The position numbers and the translations under genes are program-made. Below the pieces are notes generated by a model. The model was not told the DNA's origin. It did not search any database and was given only the letters and a program-made list of their open reading frames with translations. Shown piece after piece: positions 34,939-43,631 of a stretch of 64,000 nucleotides of DNA (position 1 is its first letter; each line of letters begins with the position of its first letter). Where the stretch lies: assembly GCA_035531075.1 (NCBI GenBank), contig DATKTO010000040.1, positions 1 to 64,000 of the forward strand, read 5' to 3'. Source of the DNA: 39-52-133 sp035531075 (GTDB lineage Bacteria > Pseudomonadota > Gammaproteobacteria > Burkholderiales > Gallionellaceae).

Positions 34939-37896
34939 ATGAAAACTACATTTATTCGACTTGGACTGTTCGCCCTGATTGTCGCTGCTGTGGCAGGCTG
35001 TAGCGGCAGTAGCGGCTCCGCCGGCGCTGCTGGAACAAACGGCACCAGCTACCTCGTGAAAGTCGGCGACAACTCGGTTACGCCTACGGCAGACGCCGTT
35101 GCCGCGTGGAAAGCGCTTGCGCCGCAGGTTACGATTACTGGCGTTACTATCAGCAGCCAGCCGGTCGTCAACTTTACGGTAAAAGATGCTGCCGGCAATT
35201 CGGTCGTGGGTCTTGGCAATAAATCCAAAAGCACCAGCGCAACGGTCGCCAGCCTGACAAATATCGGCTTCACGCTGGCCAGGCTGGTGCCCGTCACCGG
35301 CGGCCCCAGCAAGTGGGTCAGCTACAATGTAGTCAGACCGTTAACTGTCGCAGAGACCACAGCTGTGCCTGCTTCGTCCTCGTGCAATGCTGCCAAAACA
35401 TGGTGTGGCACCTTCCCGGCCCTTGACAACCAGGGCACACTGGTCGACAACGGCGACGGCAGCTACCAATACACCTTCCTGCGAGATCCCAGGCAGGCCG
35501 CAGCTATTGTTGCCGGCCTGACGGACTCGGCCGATGGGCTTTCTAAAAAATCCGATCTGGGCGACGTAGGCTTCAATGCAAGCCAGACCCACCGTCTGGG
35601 CATTCAAATCGGTGGAAACGCGCCGGGTACCGGCAGTAACACCCCCACTGCAGTGACGGCAACGCCGGGTGTTGCGATGGTTAACACGGCAAACATCGTG
35701 TATGACTTCAGGCCCGATGGAGGCGCGATAAGCAACACTCGCGATATCGTCAAAATTGATTCCTGCAGCGATTGCCACAAGGGAAAAGTTCTGGCCCATG
35801 GCAGCCGCAAGGATCCGAAATTTTGCGTCACCTGCCACACCGATCAGATCAGATTTAGTTTCAGTCAGGAAGCGAGCAGCACCAATGGCGGCCTGACCCT
35901 GAACGGAGCCACTCGCCAGACCACAGCTGTCGTCGACGGCAGGGCACTGGGCAACTACCCCAACCTGATTCATAAGATGCATATGGGTGAGGAGCTGATC
36001 AAACAGGGCTATTTCTTCAACGCCGAAGTCAAGTTCAATGAAGTTAAGTTCCCGCAGGATCAGCGCAACTGCACCAAGTGTCATGATGGCGCGGCAACTG
36101 ACGTCAACAAGAAGACGGCCAATGGTGACAACTGGAAGAATCTGCCCAGCAGGCTGGCCTGTGGCGCCTGCCATGACGGCATCAACTTTGCCGCTGCCGC
36201 AGGTGCAGTTGGAAGTATTACCCTGGCTGACAGGGATGCAGATGTGGCTGCAAATGTTGCAGTTGGCACGACGCATACCGGTCATCAGGGCGGAATACAG
36301 GCGGACGACAGCATGTGCAGCAGCTGCCATACGGCGGCGGCAATGATGGTCACACACATTCCGGTGACGCCGCCTGACTCGAACAATGCACTTCTGCTGG
36401 GTGGCACAAACTCGAATACCAACGCGGCATGGGTTGCTTCGAACACGAGCAACCTGCCGGCGGGCGCGATCAAGGTCACCTACGACATCAAAAGCGTATC
36501 GAGGAATGCCAGCCTGAAGCCGGTGATGGTATTCAGGATGCTGCAAGACGGCGCAAGGGTGGACTTCAACACCTACTCAGCGGGCGTAACGACAGAGTTG
36601 TGGAACAACTTCATGGGTGCGCCCAGCGTTTACTTTGTGTTCGCGGTGCCGCAGGACGGCATTGCCGCGCCGGCTGATTTCAATGCGAGTGCCTCAAGCT
36701 ACCTCAGGAGTCTGTGGAACGGTACTGCGACCAACTCTTCCTCAGGCACGCTGACCGGCCCCGACGGCAGCGGGTATTACACCGCCACCCTTACCGGGGT
36801 GAACGTGCCTGACAATGCGGTGATGCTCACCGGCGGGCTGGGTTATTCGTACGCCGTGAAGACTACCTTGCCGCTTACCCAGACTAATCTTGCGGCCTAT
36901 CCGGTTGTGGCAGCAACAGGATCCGGGCTGACCACAGGTATGCCCAACAAGACCGGCGGTCTGATTGTCGTCGCACCCGATGCACAAAAAGTTGCCAGCA
37001 CAGGTGCGGCAGCAGGCGGTACGGGTGGCGCTTATAGCGGCCGCAGGGCGATTGTCGAAGATGCTCGCTGCAACAAATGCCACCAGGAGCTTGGTGTGTT
37101 TGTCAAAGAGACTTTCCATGCCGCGCAGCGCAACGACGGATCGACCTGTTCCTGGTGCCATAATCCAAACAGAGCCAGCTCAGGCTGGACTGCGGACTCG
37201 ACAAACCACATCCATGCGATTCATGCGGGCTACGACCCAACGGGCGTTGGCACTACCGTCGGTGGCAAAGACAAACGGGTCAATAAATTCACCTGGCATG
37301 CGGCGTCCACGACAGACGGTTTCTGGGGAATTGGATTCCCGGGTGTACTGAAGAATTGCGAGACCTGCCATTTGCCAGGCACTTATGACTTCAGCGCAGC
37401 TGCGTCAGCCAGTGCACTGCCCAACCGTCTGTACCGGACAGTGGCCACTGGCATATTCAATGGCACGGCGGGTGTGGTTAACACTGCATATTCATATTCC
37501 GGCGGGGTCTGTGTGGCAGGGACAACTGCGCAGACAGCAGAGGGGGCATTCGCGCTGTCGCCTTACGTCACGAAGGACAATGCAACGAGCTATGGACTGG
37601 GCTTCAGCTTCAACGCCGGTCTGACGACCTCCAACTTGTGCCCACCTGCTGGCGGTGCGCCGGTTGCGGTTGCGGCTGGAGCGACCTACCCGGCGGATGC
37701 CGCAAGTCTGGTGGATTCACCGATTGCAGCGGTTTGTTTCGCCTGTCACGACACGGATATGGCGAGACTGCACATGGAAAGCAACGGCGGGTCAATTTAC
37801 GCTCAACGTCCGGTCGCACTCGCAAAACCGGAACAGTGCATTATTTGCCATGGCACTGGCAAGATTGCAGACATCAAGGCCATGCATGATAAATAA
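34939..37896 (+). CDS. mtrC: OmcA/MtrC-family decaheme surface lipoprotein cytochrome
   Basis: About 985 residues starting with a lipoprotein signal MKTTFIRLGLFALIVAAVAGC (lipobox VAGC) and a Gly/Ser linker. Ten CXXCH motifs follow: CSDCH, CVTCH, CTKCH, CGACH, CSSCH in the first half and CNKCH, CSWCH, CETCH, CFACH, CIICH in the second. This two-pentaheme plan with beta-rich domains between is the OmcA/MtrC layout. It is predicted to be lipid-anchored on the cell surface and to exchange electrons with minerals, shuttles or other cells. It is longer than Shewanella MtrC (about 670). The ATG at 34939 follows a purine-rich stretch. A strong terminator lies 30 bases downstream. Confidence 0.93.
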   Translation: MKTTFIRLGLFALIVAAVAGCSGSSGSAGAAGTNGTSYLVKVGDNSVTPTADAVAAWKALAPQVTITGVTISSQPVVNFTVKDAAGNSVVGLGNKSKSTSATVASLTNIGFTLARLVPVTGGPSKWVSYNVVRPLTVAETTAVPASSSCNAAKTWCGTFPALDNQGTLVDNGDGSYQYTFLRDPRQAAAIVAGLTDSADGLSKKSDLGDVGFNASQTHRLGIQIGGNAPGTGSNTPTAVTATPGVAMVNTANIVYDFRPDGGAISNTRDIVKIDSCSDCHKGKVLAHGSRKDPKFCVTCHTDQIRFSFSQEASSTNGGLTLNGATRQTTAVVDGRALGNYPNLIHKMHMGEELIKQGYFFNAEVKFNEVKFPQDQRNCTKCHDGAATDVNKKTANGDNWKNLPSRLACGACHDGINFAAAAGAVGSITLADRDADVAANVAVGTTHTGHQGGIQADDSMCSSCHTAAAMMVTHIPVTPPDSNNALLLGGTNSNTNAAWVASNTSNLPAGAIKVTYDIKSVSRNASLKPVMVFRMLQDGARVDFNTYSAGVTTELWNNFMGAPSVYFVFAVPQDGIAAPADFNASASSYLRSLWNGTATNSSSGTLTGPDGSGYYTATLTGVNVPDNAVMLTGGLGYSYAVKTTLPLTQTNLAAYPVVAATGSGLTTGMPNKTGGLIVVAPDAQKVASTGAAAGGTGGAYSGRRAIVEDARCNKCHQELGVFVKETFHAAQRNDGSTCSWCHNPNRASSGWTADSTNHIHAIHAGYDPTGVGTTVGGKDKRVNKFTWHAASTTDGFWGIGFPGVLKNCETCHLPGTYDFSAAASASALPNRLYRTVATGIFNGTAGVVNTAYSYSGGVCVAGTTAQTAEGAFALSPYVTKDNATSYGLGFSFNAGLTTSNLCPPAGGAPVAVAAGATYPADAASLVDSPIAAVCFACHDTDMARLHMESNGGSIYAQRPVALAKPEQCIICHGTGKIADIKAMHDK

Positions 37897-37925
37897 TGTG
37901 ATCGACATGTAGCCACAGTAAGCGC

Positions 37926-37961
37926 TAACCCGGATGTGGCAACGTATCCGGGTTATTTTTT
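37926..37961 (+). terminator. intrinsic terminator after mtrC
   Basis: TAACCCGGAT (37926-37935) and ATCCGGGTTA (37946-37955) pair perfectly around a ten-base loop and are followed by TTTTTT. It closes the mtrA-mtrB-mtrC transcription unit. Confidence 0.95.
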
Positions 37962-38013
37962 GAACATTCCGGACTTCTGGAAAATACGGCGCACGCCAAC
38001 CGAAAAGGAATTT

Positions 38014-38427
38014 ATGAAACATCACTACATCTTTGTTGCACTGACTGCAGTAGCTTTGCTTGTGAATGCCAGCCTATGCTGTGCTGTTGAAAGCAGGACG
38101 ATTGCATTGCAGCACGCCATCAGCGAGACCAAAGCGAGCCCCAAAAAAGAAAACAGCAACCTTGCTGCGAAGCGAAAGGCGCACGCCAACATCAAGCTGG
38201 TCAACATCAACGGCGCCACGCGCGAAGAGCTGAAGACACTTCCCGGCATCGGTAACGCCGAAGCCGACAAGATCATTGCCGGCCGACCTTACGCCAGCAA
38301 AGCACATCTGGTCACCCAAAATGTCGTCCAGAGAGGGGTTTATGAAAATTTCAAAAAACGGATTATCGCCAAGCAGCCCTACCGGGATGGTGCCAAAAAC
38401 GCGGCACTTTACAACAAGAGAAGCTGA
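38014..38427 (+). CDS. exported helix-hairpin-helix (ComEA-like) protein
   Basis: About 137 residues with a signal peptide (HYIFVALTAVALLVNASLCCA). It has a basic linker and a helix-hairpin-helix domain: VNINGATREELKTLPGIGNAEADKIIAGRPYASKAHLV. ComEA-type HhH domains bind double-stranded DNA in the periplasm during natural uptake. Many beta-proteobacteria also have short exported HhH proteins of unproven role. Its location between two cytochrome genes and its own start after the mtr terminator suggest independent expression. DNA-binding is known for the family; a link to electron transfer is not evident. Confidence 0.82.
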   Translation: MKHHYIFVALTAVALLVNASLCCAVESRTIALQHAISETKASPKKENSNLAAKRKAHANIKLVNINGATREELKTLPGIGNAEADKIIAGRPYASKAHLVTQNVVQRGVYENFKKRIIAKQPYRDGAKNAALYNKRS

Positions 38428-38550
38428 TGGCTAGCCCTGCCTGAAGGGGCTGGGATGACACGGAATGCACAGCTTATCTGCAATCGGTAGTCGTCAGCGC
38501 AGTCTTATATATTAAGAGTTATCTTGTCCAATTTTGATACGGAGAACGTT

Positions 38551-39144
38551 ATGGATACCAAGTCAGGCACTTTTAAGCGCATATGGACCTTCCTGAAAAA
38601 GCCAAGTGCCAAATATTCTGTTATCGGCATCGCCAGCGTATGCTTCTTTGCCGGCATCATCTTTTGGGGCGGTTTCAATACTGCAATGGAGGCGACGAAC
38701 AAGCTGGAGTTCTGTATCTCATGCCATGAGATGCGTGATACCGTGTATCAGGAATACAAGCAAACCATACATTATACGAACCGTACCGGCGTGCGCGCTA
38801 TCTGCTCTGACTGTCACGTGCCCAGGGACTGGGGACACAAGATGCTGCGCAAAATCCAGGCAAGCAAGGAGCTATGGGGCAAGCTCACAGGCTACATCGA
38901 CACCCCTGAAAAATTCGAATCGCATCGCATGGAACTGGCCACCCATGAATGGAATCGCATGAAGGCGTCCGGTTCTATCGAATGCCGCAACTGCCACAAC
39001 TTTGAGGCTATGAGTGGTGAGATTCAGAAGCAGAGCGTGTTCAATAAGCACATGCAGGCGAAAGCTCAAGGTAAAACATGTATCGAGTGCCATCAGGGCA
39101 TTGCCCACCATCTGCCGAAAGAGTACAAAGACCCGGACGAATAA
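38551..39144 (+). CDS. tetraheme NapC/NirT/CymA-family quinol dehydrogenase
   Basis: About 197 residues with one N-terminal membrane anchor (YSVIGIASVCFFAGIIFWGG) and four heme motifs: CISCH, CSDCH, CRNCH and CIECH. This is the NapC/NirT/CymA plan. Such proteins take electrons from the quinol pool at the outer face of the inner membrane and hand them to periplasmic reductases or to MtrA, or run in reverse in iron oxidisers. The ATG at 38551 follows GGAG; a TTG at 38524 is the alternative. Its place between mtrC and the nap-like genes suits a hub role. Family is firm. Confidence 0.94.
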   Translation: MDTKSGTFKRIWTFLKKPSAKYSVIGIASVCFFAGIIFWGGFNTAMEATNKLEFCISCHEMRDTVYQEYKQTIHYTNRTGVRAICSDCHVPRDWGHKMLRKIQASKELWGKLTGYIDTPEKFESHRMELATHEWNRMKASGSIECRNCHNFEAMSGEIQKQSVFNKHMQAKAQGKTCIECHQGIAHHLPKEYKDPDE

Positions 39145-39237
39145 TTTCCCCCGCCAAATAATTTGGTCCTGACTTAATCCGCCATTTGCCATCGGTTCAG
39201 CCGCAAGGCTCGGCTATAGCACTTATATTTGCCGGTT

Positions 39238-40188
39238 CTAAGCAGTCGCTTGGGATTCGATTAATTCCATTCTGGTTGCACAGCGGGAAAGCGTAGCTTC
39301 TCCCAAAGAGGTTGGCGGGAAAGCCGTGCGTTCGATTTCGTTGCCGTCCGCGTTGCGGTAGATCAATTCGCTGGTTTCGAAATTAAACAGGGGCTGGCGC
39401 GTGTCATTCCACTGGTCGAGAAAGTGTTTGTAAAAGGGTTCGAAAAATCCGCGTTGCGGGGTGTCATGCTGCAGCCCGAAAACATACTCGGGCTGGTTAT
39501 TTCCCTCGTGGCCGTTATTGCAATACTGTACCCAGACGTAATCCCCCGTCACGACCAGTTTCCAGAAAGGCGGCTCATCATAGAATTTGAGCTTGACCTT
39601 TTTGCCTGCGGCGGCAAGCTTGCTCAGGTAGGCGATGCTCTTTTCCGTTTTCTGGCGATAGTCCTGCAGTTTGGCCGCAGGATCTTCCATGGACTGTGCT
39701 CTGCAGGCGATACCTTTGCCATAGGGGTTGGCCAGCAGCACGCGAATTTCGTAGGCCAGGTCCAGAGTTTTCTGCAAGTCGTTGTTTTCAGAGCTGAAGG
39801 TGTCGTATCCGGAAATCGACATGATGTACACGTCACGCACGCTGGCTATCTTCTTGCGCATAATTCTCTGCTTCCAGCGCGACATCCAGCCGCGGCCCTC
39901 GCGCGCATGCACCAGTGATGCGATTTTGATGAGGCGCATGCTGCGCCTGCCGTCCCACGCGATCATCGATATATTGAAAAGCAGCACCAGCGCTGTGGCA
40001 AAGCTGATCTCCGTGAACAAGAGCAATCTTGAGCTGTCTTCTATCCTCGGCCACAAATAATACAGGATGTATTTCGCCACCACCGGCAGTGAAAAAGCGA
40101 TGCCTACCGCCAGCAGCGTGATGGCTACATGGGCGAAGGCGTGATGAAAGCCTTTGCTGATGCTGTGAAAATGTTTGTCGTGATTCAC
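39238..40188 (-). CDS. hypothetical membrane protein
   Basis: The 316 residues include two membrane helices near the N-terminus (AFAHVAITLLAVGIAFSLPVVAKYILY and LLLFTEISFATALVLLFNISMIAW). The cytoplasmic C-terminal domain (about 85-316) contains IASVRDVYIMSISGYDTFSSENNDLQKTL, LKFYDEPPFWKLVVTGDYVWVQYCNNG and a final NADGNEIERTAFP. The domain could be a phospholipase-D-like or SMODS-effector-like fold, but I see no HKD motif and do not claim it. It is encoded against the flanking genes. Function is unknown. Confidence 0.65.
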   Translation of the reverse strand: MNHDKHFHSISKGFHHAFAHVAITLLAVGIAFSLPVVAKYILYYLWPRIEDSSRLLLFTEISFATALVLLFNISMIAWDGRRSMRLIKIASLVHAREGRGWMSRWKQRIMRKKIASVRDVYIMSISGYDTFSSENNDLQKTLDLAYEIRVLLANPYGKGIACRAQSMEDPAAKLQDYRQKTEKSIAYLSKLAAAGKKVKLKFYDEPPFWKLVVTGDYVWVQYCNNGHEGNNQPEYVFGLQHDTPQRGFFEPFYKHFLDQWNDTRQPLFNFETSELIYRNADGNEIERTAFPPTSLGEATLSRCATRMELIESQATA

Positions 40189-40361
40189 GATAAAAATTCC
40201 TTATAAAAAATCAATTTGCCAGCAGAAATCGGCTGCAACTTCGGTCGTGAACAGGCAGGAACTATTGCAAGGGGCGATTCTGGGCGCGCTTTGCCAGTTG
40301 AGATGGAAAGCCGGGTTGGTTTTTGTATTGCAGATGCCTTGGGCTTGATAAAGCGTTTTAT

Positions 40362-40946
40362 CTAGGCATAATTTTTGGACGCAAAATCCCAGTTGATCAG
40401 GTTGCTGAGGAAAGTTTCAACATATTTTGCACGCTGGTTGCGGTAATCTATGTAATAGGCGTGTTCCCACACGTCCACGCACAGCAGCGCCTTGTCATTT
40501 GTGGTCAGCGGGGTGCCGGCTGCGCCCATGTTGACGATGTCCACCGTGTGATCGGGTTTCCTTACCAGCCATGTCCAGCCGGAGCCGAAATTGGAGACCG
40601 CAGATGCCTGGAAGACCTTCTTGAAATCGTCAAGGTTGCCCCATTTATTGCGGATCGCCTCTGCCAGTGCGCCGCTCGGTGCGCCGCCACCATTCGGTTT
40701 CATGCAGTGCCAGAAAAAAGTGTGGTTCCATACCTGGGCGGCGTTGTTGTAGATGCCGCCGGCGGGCGCTTCCTTGATGAGTGCTTCCAGGCCCAGGTTC
40801 TCGTATTCTGTATCTTTGATCAGGCTGTTGAGGTTGGTGACATATGCCTGATGATGCTTGGCATAATGGTATTCAAATGTTTCCTTCGACATGTATGGTA
40901 CGAGTGCGTCCATGGCGTAAGGCAATGAGGGCAAGGCATGTTGCAT
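40362..40946 (-). CDS. sodB: superoxide dismutase, Fe/Mn family (Fe-type)
   Basis: The 194-residue enzyme begins MQHALPSLPYAMDALVPYMS. It shows the metal-ligand histidines in YHYAKHHQAYV and WNHTFFWHCM, and the Asp/His pair in CVDVWEHAYYIDY. The FGSGWTWLV and WNHTFFWHCMKPNGGG patterns are of the iron type. It dismutates superoxide in the cytoplasm. The start at 40946 matches the family; an upstream ATG at 40994 would add an unlike extension. A superoxide defence gene near a redox cluster is unsurprising. Confidence 0.96.
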   Translation of the reverse strand: MQHALPSLPYAMDALVPYMSKETFEYHYAKHHQAYVTNLNSLIKDTEYENLGLEALIKEAPAGGIYNNAAQVWNHTFFWHCMKPNGGGAPSGALAEAIRNKWGNLDDFKKVFQASAVSNFGSGWTWLVRKPDHTVDIVNMGAAGTPLTTNDKALLCVDVWEHAYYIDYRNQRAKYVETFLSNLINWDFASKNYA

Positions 40947-41605
40947 TTTAAATACTCCTTGTTTGATAACTGTTAAGCGCGACCATCGGCGCATCGTGCA
41001 AATCGGAAGCTGGCGTTGCAGCGCTTCGCATCTTGGGGGTGCCAGTCAAGGTGTATGCCATTCAAGGCGCAGAAGAGATTACTCCCGGCTAACATTCAAA
41101 ATGCTTTCACAAGCGACAGTCGTCCGCATATCCAGGCTGAGCGGGTTTTGCCACAGCTTACGATTAAAAGACATGGTGTCGCTGTTTTCAAAATTCAAGC
41201 CCCGCGTGTGTGGCCTTAAAGCAGTGAAGGGCGGGTTCGTAAAGTGACTGTTTCCGCTAAAGTCTTGAGCTGTTTCAGATTGGACAAGCCAATGCGAATT
41301 CATGAAATTTAAGTTAATGGCTGAAATGAATAAAAATTCGCTGCCAGCTGCGAAAGGGGTATGGACGCTATGGGTGAAGTCGTGCGGCAAGGTGAATCTG
41401 GTAAGCTGGCATGGTTCCCCCTCCTTGACTGCGCTTGAACGATTGAACCGCCTTGAATTGCTTTGCGCAATGCAAACAAAGAAATCCATATCGCAGCTAT
41501 TCTTGGCACTCAAGACATATTGACCGAATGCCGGGCGCAAAGTAAATTGCCGGGGTGGGTGAAAAATGCTGCCAATCAAGGCAGGCAATTTATAGGGGAA
41601 TTCAG
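40947..41605. other. intergenic, no convincing gene
   Basis: About 660 bases between sodB and a small exported protein. Open frames on both strands, such as 41302-41523 (plus) and 41079-41588 (minus), lack ribosome binding sites and family resemblance. It should hold the sodB promoter on the minus strand. I see no RNA gene. Confidence 0.45.
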
Positions 41606-42004
41606 ATGAAAAATACTATGTTGGCCAGTTTGATGGCGTTGCTGGGAATTATGAGCACCAATGCGGCAGCGGACTGGGTCAGGGTCTACAGTAATGACAA
41701 GCTGGTTGCGTTTGCCGATTCTTCCTCTATCCGCAAAAAAGGAAATATTTTAAAAGTGCTGAGTCTGTTTGATTTTAAGGCGGAGAATGTATTGACCGAT
41801 GGTGAATCATATAATTCCATCATCAGGGAGACCGAATTCAACTGCAAAGATAATCAGCAGCGCATGATTTCTTTCTCCATTCATTCCGGAAAAATGGGCA
41901 AGGGAAAGATGCTTGAAAGTGGCAGCGATCCCCAAGACTGGAAACCGGTCTCGAAGGAGGCTGTTGCTGTGGAAATGAGGGATTACGCCTGCGGTAACAG
42001 CTAG
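41606..42004 (+). CDS. exported surface-adhesin-E-like small protein
   Basis: The 132-residue product has a signal peptide (MKNTMLASLMALLGIMSTNAAA). The mature domain begins DWVRVYSNDKLVAFADSSSIRKKGNILKVLSLFDFK, followed by SIIRETEFNCKDNQQRMISFSIHSG and a C-terminal cysteine (DYACGNS). This matches the surface-adhesin protein E / CNP1-like family pattern, common in proteobacteria and periplasmic or surface-located. The two cysteines may form a disulfide. AGGGG precedes the ATG. Function is unknown. Confidence 0.75.
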   Translation: MKNTMLASLMALLGIMSTNAAADWVRVYSNDKLVAFADSSSIRKKGNILKVLSLFDFKAENVLTDGESYNSIIRETEFNCKDNQQRMISFSIHSGKMGKGKMLESGSDPQDWKPVSKEAVAVEMRDYACGNS

Positions 42005-42036
42005 GCTGTTTTAAGATTCTAAGCAGCGATTACAGC

Positions 42037-42555
42037 TCAGCGTTTCCGTTTTAGATAATCTGCAGCGATGGACTCTTGCAGTTTTTTCGCGCCTGCCTCA
42101 TCAAAACCAACCAATACGTAGAGCGTGCCTGTGGGGCCGTACACGCTTTTTAAAATCCTGGTTCCCTGTAACTGTTCCTCGGTAATTTTGCCGATCAATG
42201 CATGGTCGCGTTCAGCAGGATTGCCGTTTTCGGCCTCTCCGCTATCCGCAAGTTTTTTTTGTACCGGTTCGCGTAATTTACGCGCAAGGTGCACACGCGC
42301 ATCGGCTGCGGCCATCTGTTGCATAAATTCAATGCCCGCACCGGATTTGTAAAATGAACCCACGGCTGCCACCGCGAGGTTATCGGCCTGGCCACTACAC
42401 ACCCAATCCGGTGCGCGTTTTCTGGACTTTGGAAACAGACATTTTTTACTCTTTGCTACCGCGGTATCTCCGGCAGCCTTGTTCGGCGTGTCGCCATAGG
42501 CATTCACACTCAGCGCCATTGCTGCCGTCAGTAACACAAATATAAAGTTCCGCAT
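42037..42555 (-). CDS. exported LPP20-like hypothetical protein
   Basis: A 172-residue protein with a signal peptide (MRNFIFVLLTAAMALSVNAYG). The mature part has KKCLFPKSRKRAPDWVCSGQADNLAVAAVGSFYKSGAGIEF, then AAADARVHLARKLREPVQKKL and VYGPTGTLYVLVGFDEAGAKKLQES. This is the layout of LPP20-type proteins (pdWV...a.vG...ADArA.LA..L.). There is no lipobox, so it is probably free in the periplasm. Function is unknown. Confidence 0.7.
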   Translation of the reverse strand: MRNFIFVLLTAAMALSVNAYGDTPNKAAGDTAVAKSKKCLFPKSRKRAPDWVCSGQADNLAVAAVGSFYKSGAGIEFMQQMAAADARVHLARKLREPVQKKLADSGEAENGNPAERDHALIGKITEEQLQGTRILKSVYGPTGTLYVLVGFDEAGAKKLQESIAADYLKRKR

Positions 42556-42624
42556 AAATTTTCCTGGTTCGATTAATGCAGTCAGTTTTCAATCTGTCCG
42601 CTGGGGTGCGCATGGTCTGATGGC

Positions 42625-43398
42625 TCACTCTGAGCCTTCAGCCAAGCGTGTTAATGCGGCCATGTCTTTAATAATGAAGCCCTCTTTAGCGATTGAGATG
42701 GTGCATTTTTTGGTCAGGCTATTCAGGCTGCGTATCAGGGTCCTCTGCGTCATGCCGAGCATTTCCGCCATTTCTACCCGCGTTAGCGAATCAGCAAGAA
42801 AATTCAGATGATCCTCGCGCCTTTTATGTGTTTCGTGCTGGAATACCAGGTAGGACGCAACCTTGCTTTCCGCATTTTTGCTGCCGAGGTTGGCGATATG
42901 CCGGATATAGGCATTCAGGTTGCGTGCCATGGCCTGCATCATGGCGTCTGAAATTTCCGGAAATTTTGTGCTGGCTTCCCTCAGGAAGTCCCTTCTCATC
43001 ATGCATACGGTCGTGTCGCTGATCGCTTCGGAGGTGCTGCTGGATGCGCTCAGGTATAAATCTTCGCAAGCGATGAGGTCGCCCGGAATGGAAGCAATCT
43101 TGTGTATCTGCTGGCGCCCGTCTGCCGTGGATTTGTATACCTTGACCTCACCGGATATGAGAATGTAGAGGTAGTTGTCATGCCCGCCCTCATGGTACAG
43201 CACGGTGAGGCGGGGGAATTTTTTCAGATGCATGCCCGGCTGGAGCGCAAGCTTGGCGTGCATGGGCAAAGTGGCGAAGTAACTGGAGTCGTCCAGGATG
43301 CAGGACACGCAGCGCTCCTTAAGAGGCTTGTGCCGGCACGGGCCGGCGAGGTTGTCGCTTGTTGTGTTTGCTCTGGGTGCCATCGGTGTGCTCCCCAT
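42625..43398 (-). CDS. Crp/Fnr-family transcriptional regulator with cysteine-rich N-terminus
   Basis: The 257-residue regulator has a cyclic-nucleotide-binding-like domain (about 50-165; YLYILISGEVKVYKSTADGRQQIHKIASIPGDLI in its core) and a C-terminal HTH (SLTRVEMAEMLGMTQRTLIRSLNSLTK). The N-terminus carries C21, C30 and C33, and another cysteine lies in TTVCMM at the place of FNR Cys122. So a labile iron-sulfur cluster that senses oxygen is plausible, although the spacing (C-x8-C-x2-C) differs from FNR. It is divergent from the NapA-like gene and probably controls it through the palindromes between them. Alternative start at 43383. Confidence 0.87.
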   Translation of the reverse strand: MGSTPMAPRANTTSDNLAGPCRHKPLKERCVSCILDDSSYFATLPMHAKLALQPGMHLKKFPRLTVLYHEGGHDNYLYILISGEVKVYKSTADGRQQIHKIASIPGDLIACEDLYLSASSSTSEAISDTTVCMMRRDFLREASTKFPEISDAMMQAMARNLNAYIRHIANLGSKNAESKVASYLVFQHETHKRREDHLNFLADSLTRVEMAEMLGMTQRTLIRSLNSLTKKCTISIAKEGFIIKDMAALTRLAEGSE

Positions 43399-43448
43399 CC
43401 ACGCCCATGAAATATTATGACAATGATACTACGTATGTTGCATAGGCT

Positions 43449-43465
43449 GATGAAGCAACTTCATC
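43449..43465. promoter_or_regulatory. perfect inverted repeat between the regulator and the NapA-like gene
   Basis: GATGAAG and CTTCATC flank CAA. Together with a second palindrome 40 bases on, it marks a likely binding site in the divergent promoter region. The bound regulator is probably the adjacent Crp/Fnr protein (inferred). Confidence 0.55.
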
Positions 43466-43505
43466 TGATTTATCCGTGGACAATGCAGGCGAGCCTATAA
43501 ATAAT

Positions 43506-43519
43506 TGTCACAGGTGACA
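43506..43519. promoter_or_regulatory. CRP/FNR-like palindrome upstream of the NapA-like gene
   Basis: TGTCAC-AG-GTGACA is a perfect six-base inverted repeat with the TGTCA core, resembling half sites of the CRP/FNR/DNR class (TTGAT or TGTGA). It lies about 110 bases before the reductase start. Confidence 0.6.
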
Positions 43520-43631
43520 TTTGTCATTGTCCGAAATATCTTTCCGCACAAAGATGCTGCCCGTAATAAATAAATCCCCGTCCGGTCAGTGATGGGCGAC
43601 GAAAAGTGTTCAATACTCGGGAGGATTGATG

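Noticed and set aside
35341..36546. 401-codon open frame on the minus strand
   Set aside because: It is opposite the MtrC-type gene, whose ten heme motifs prove the plus-strand frame.
41079..41588. 169-codon minus-strand and 73-codon plus-strand open frames upstream of the adhesin-E-like gene
   Set aside because: No ribosome binding site, odd composition and no family pattern; treated as noncoding.
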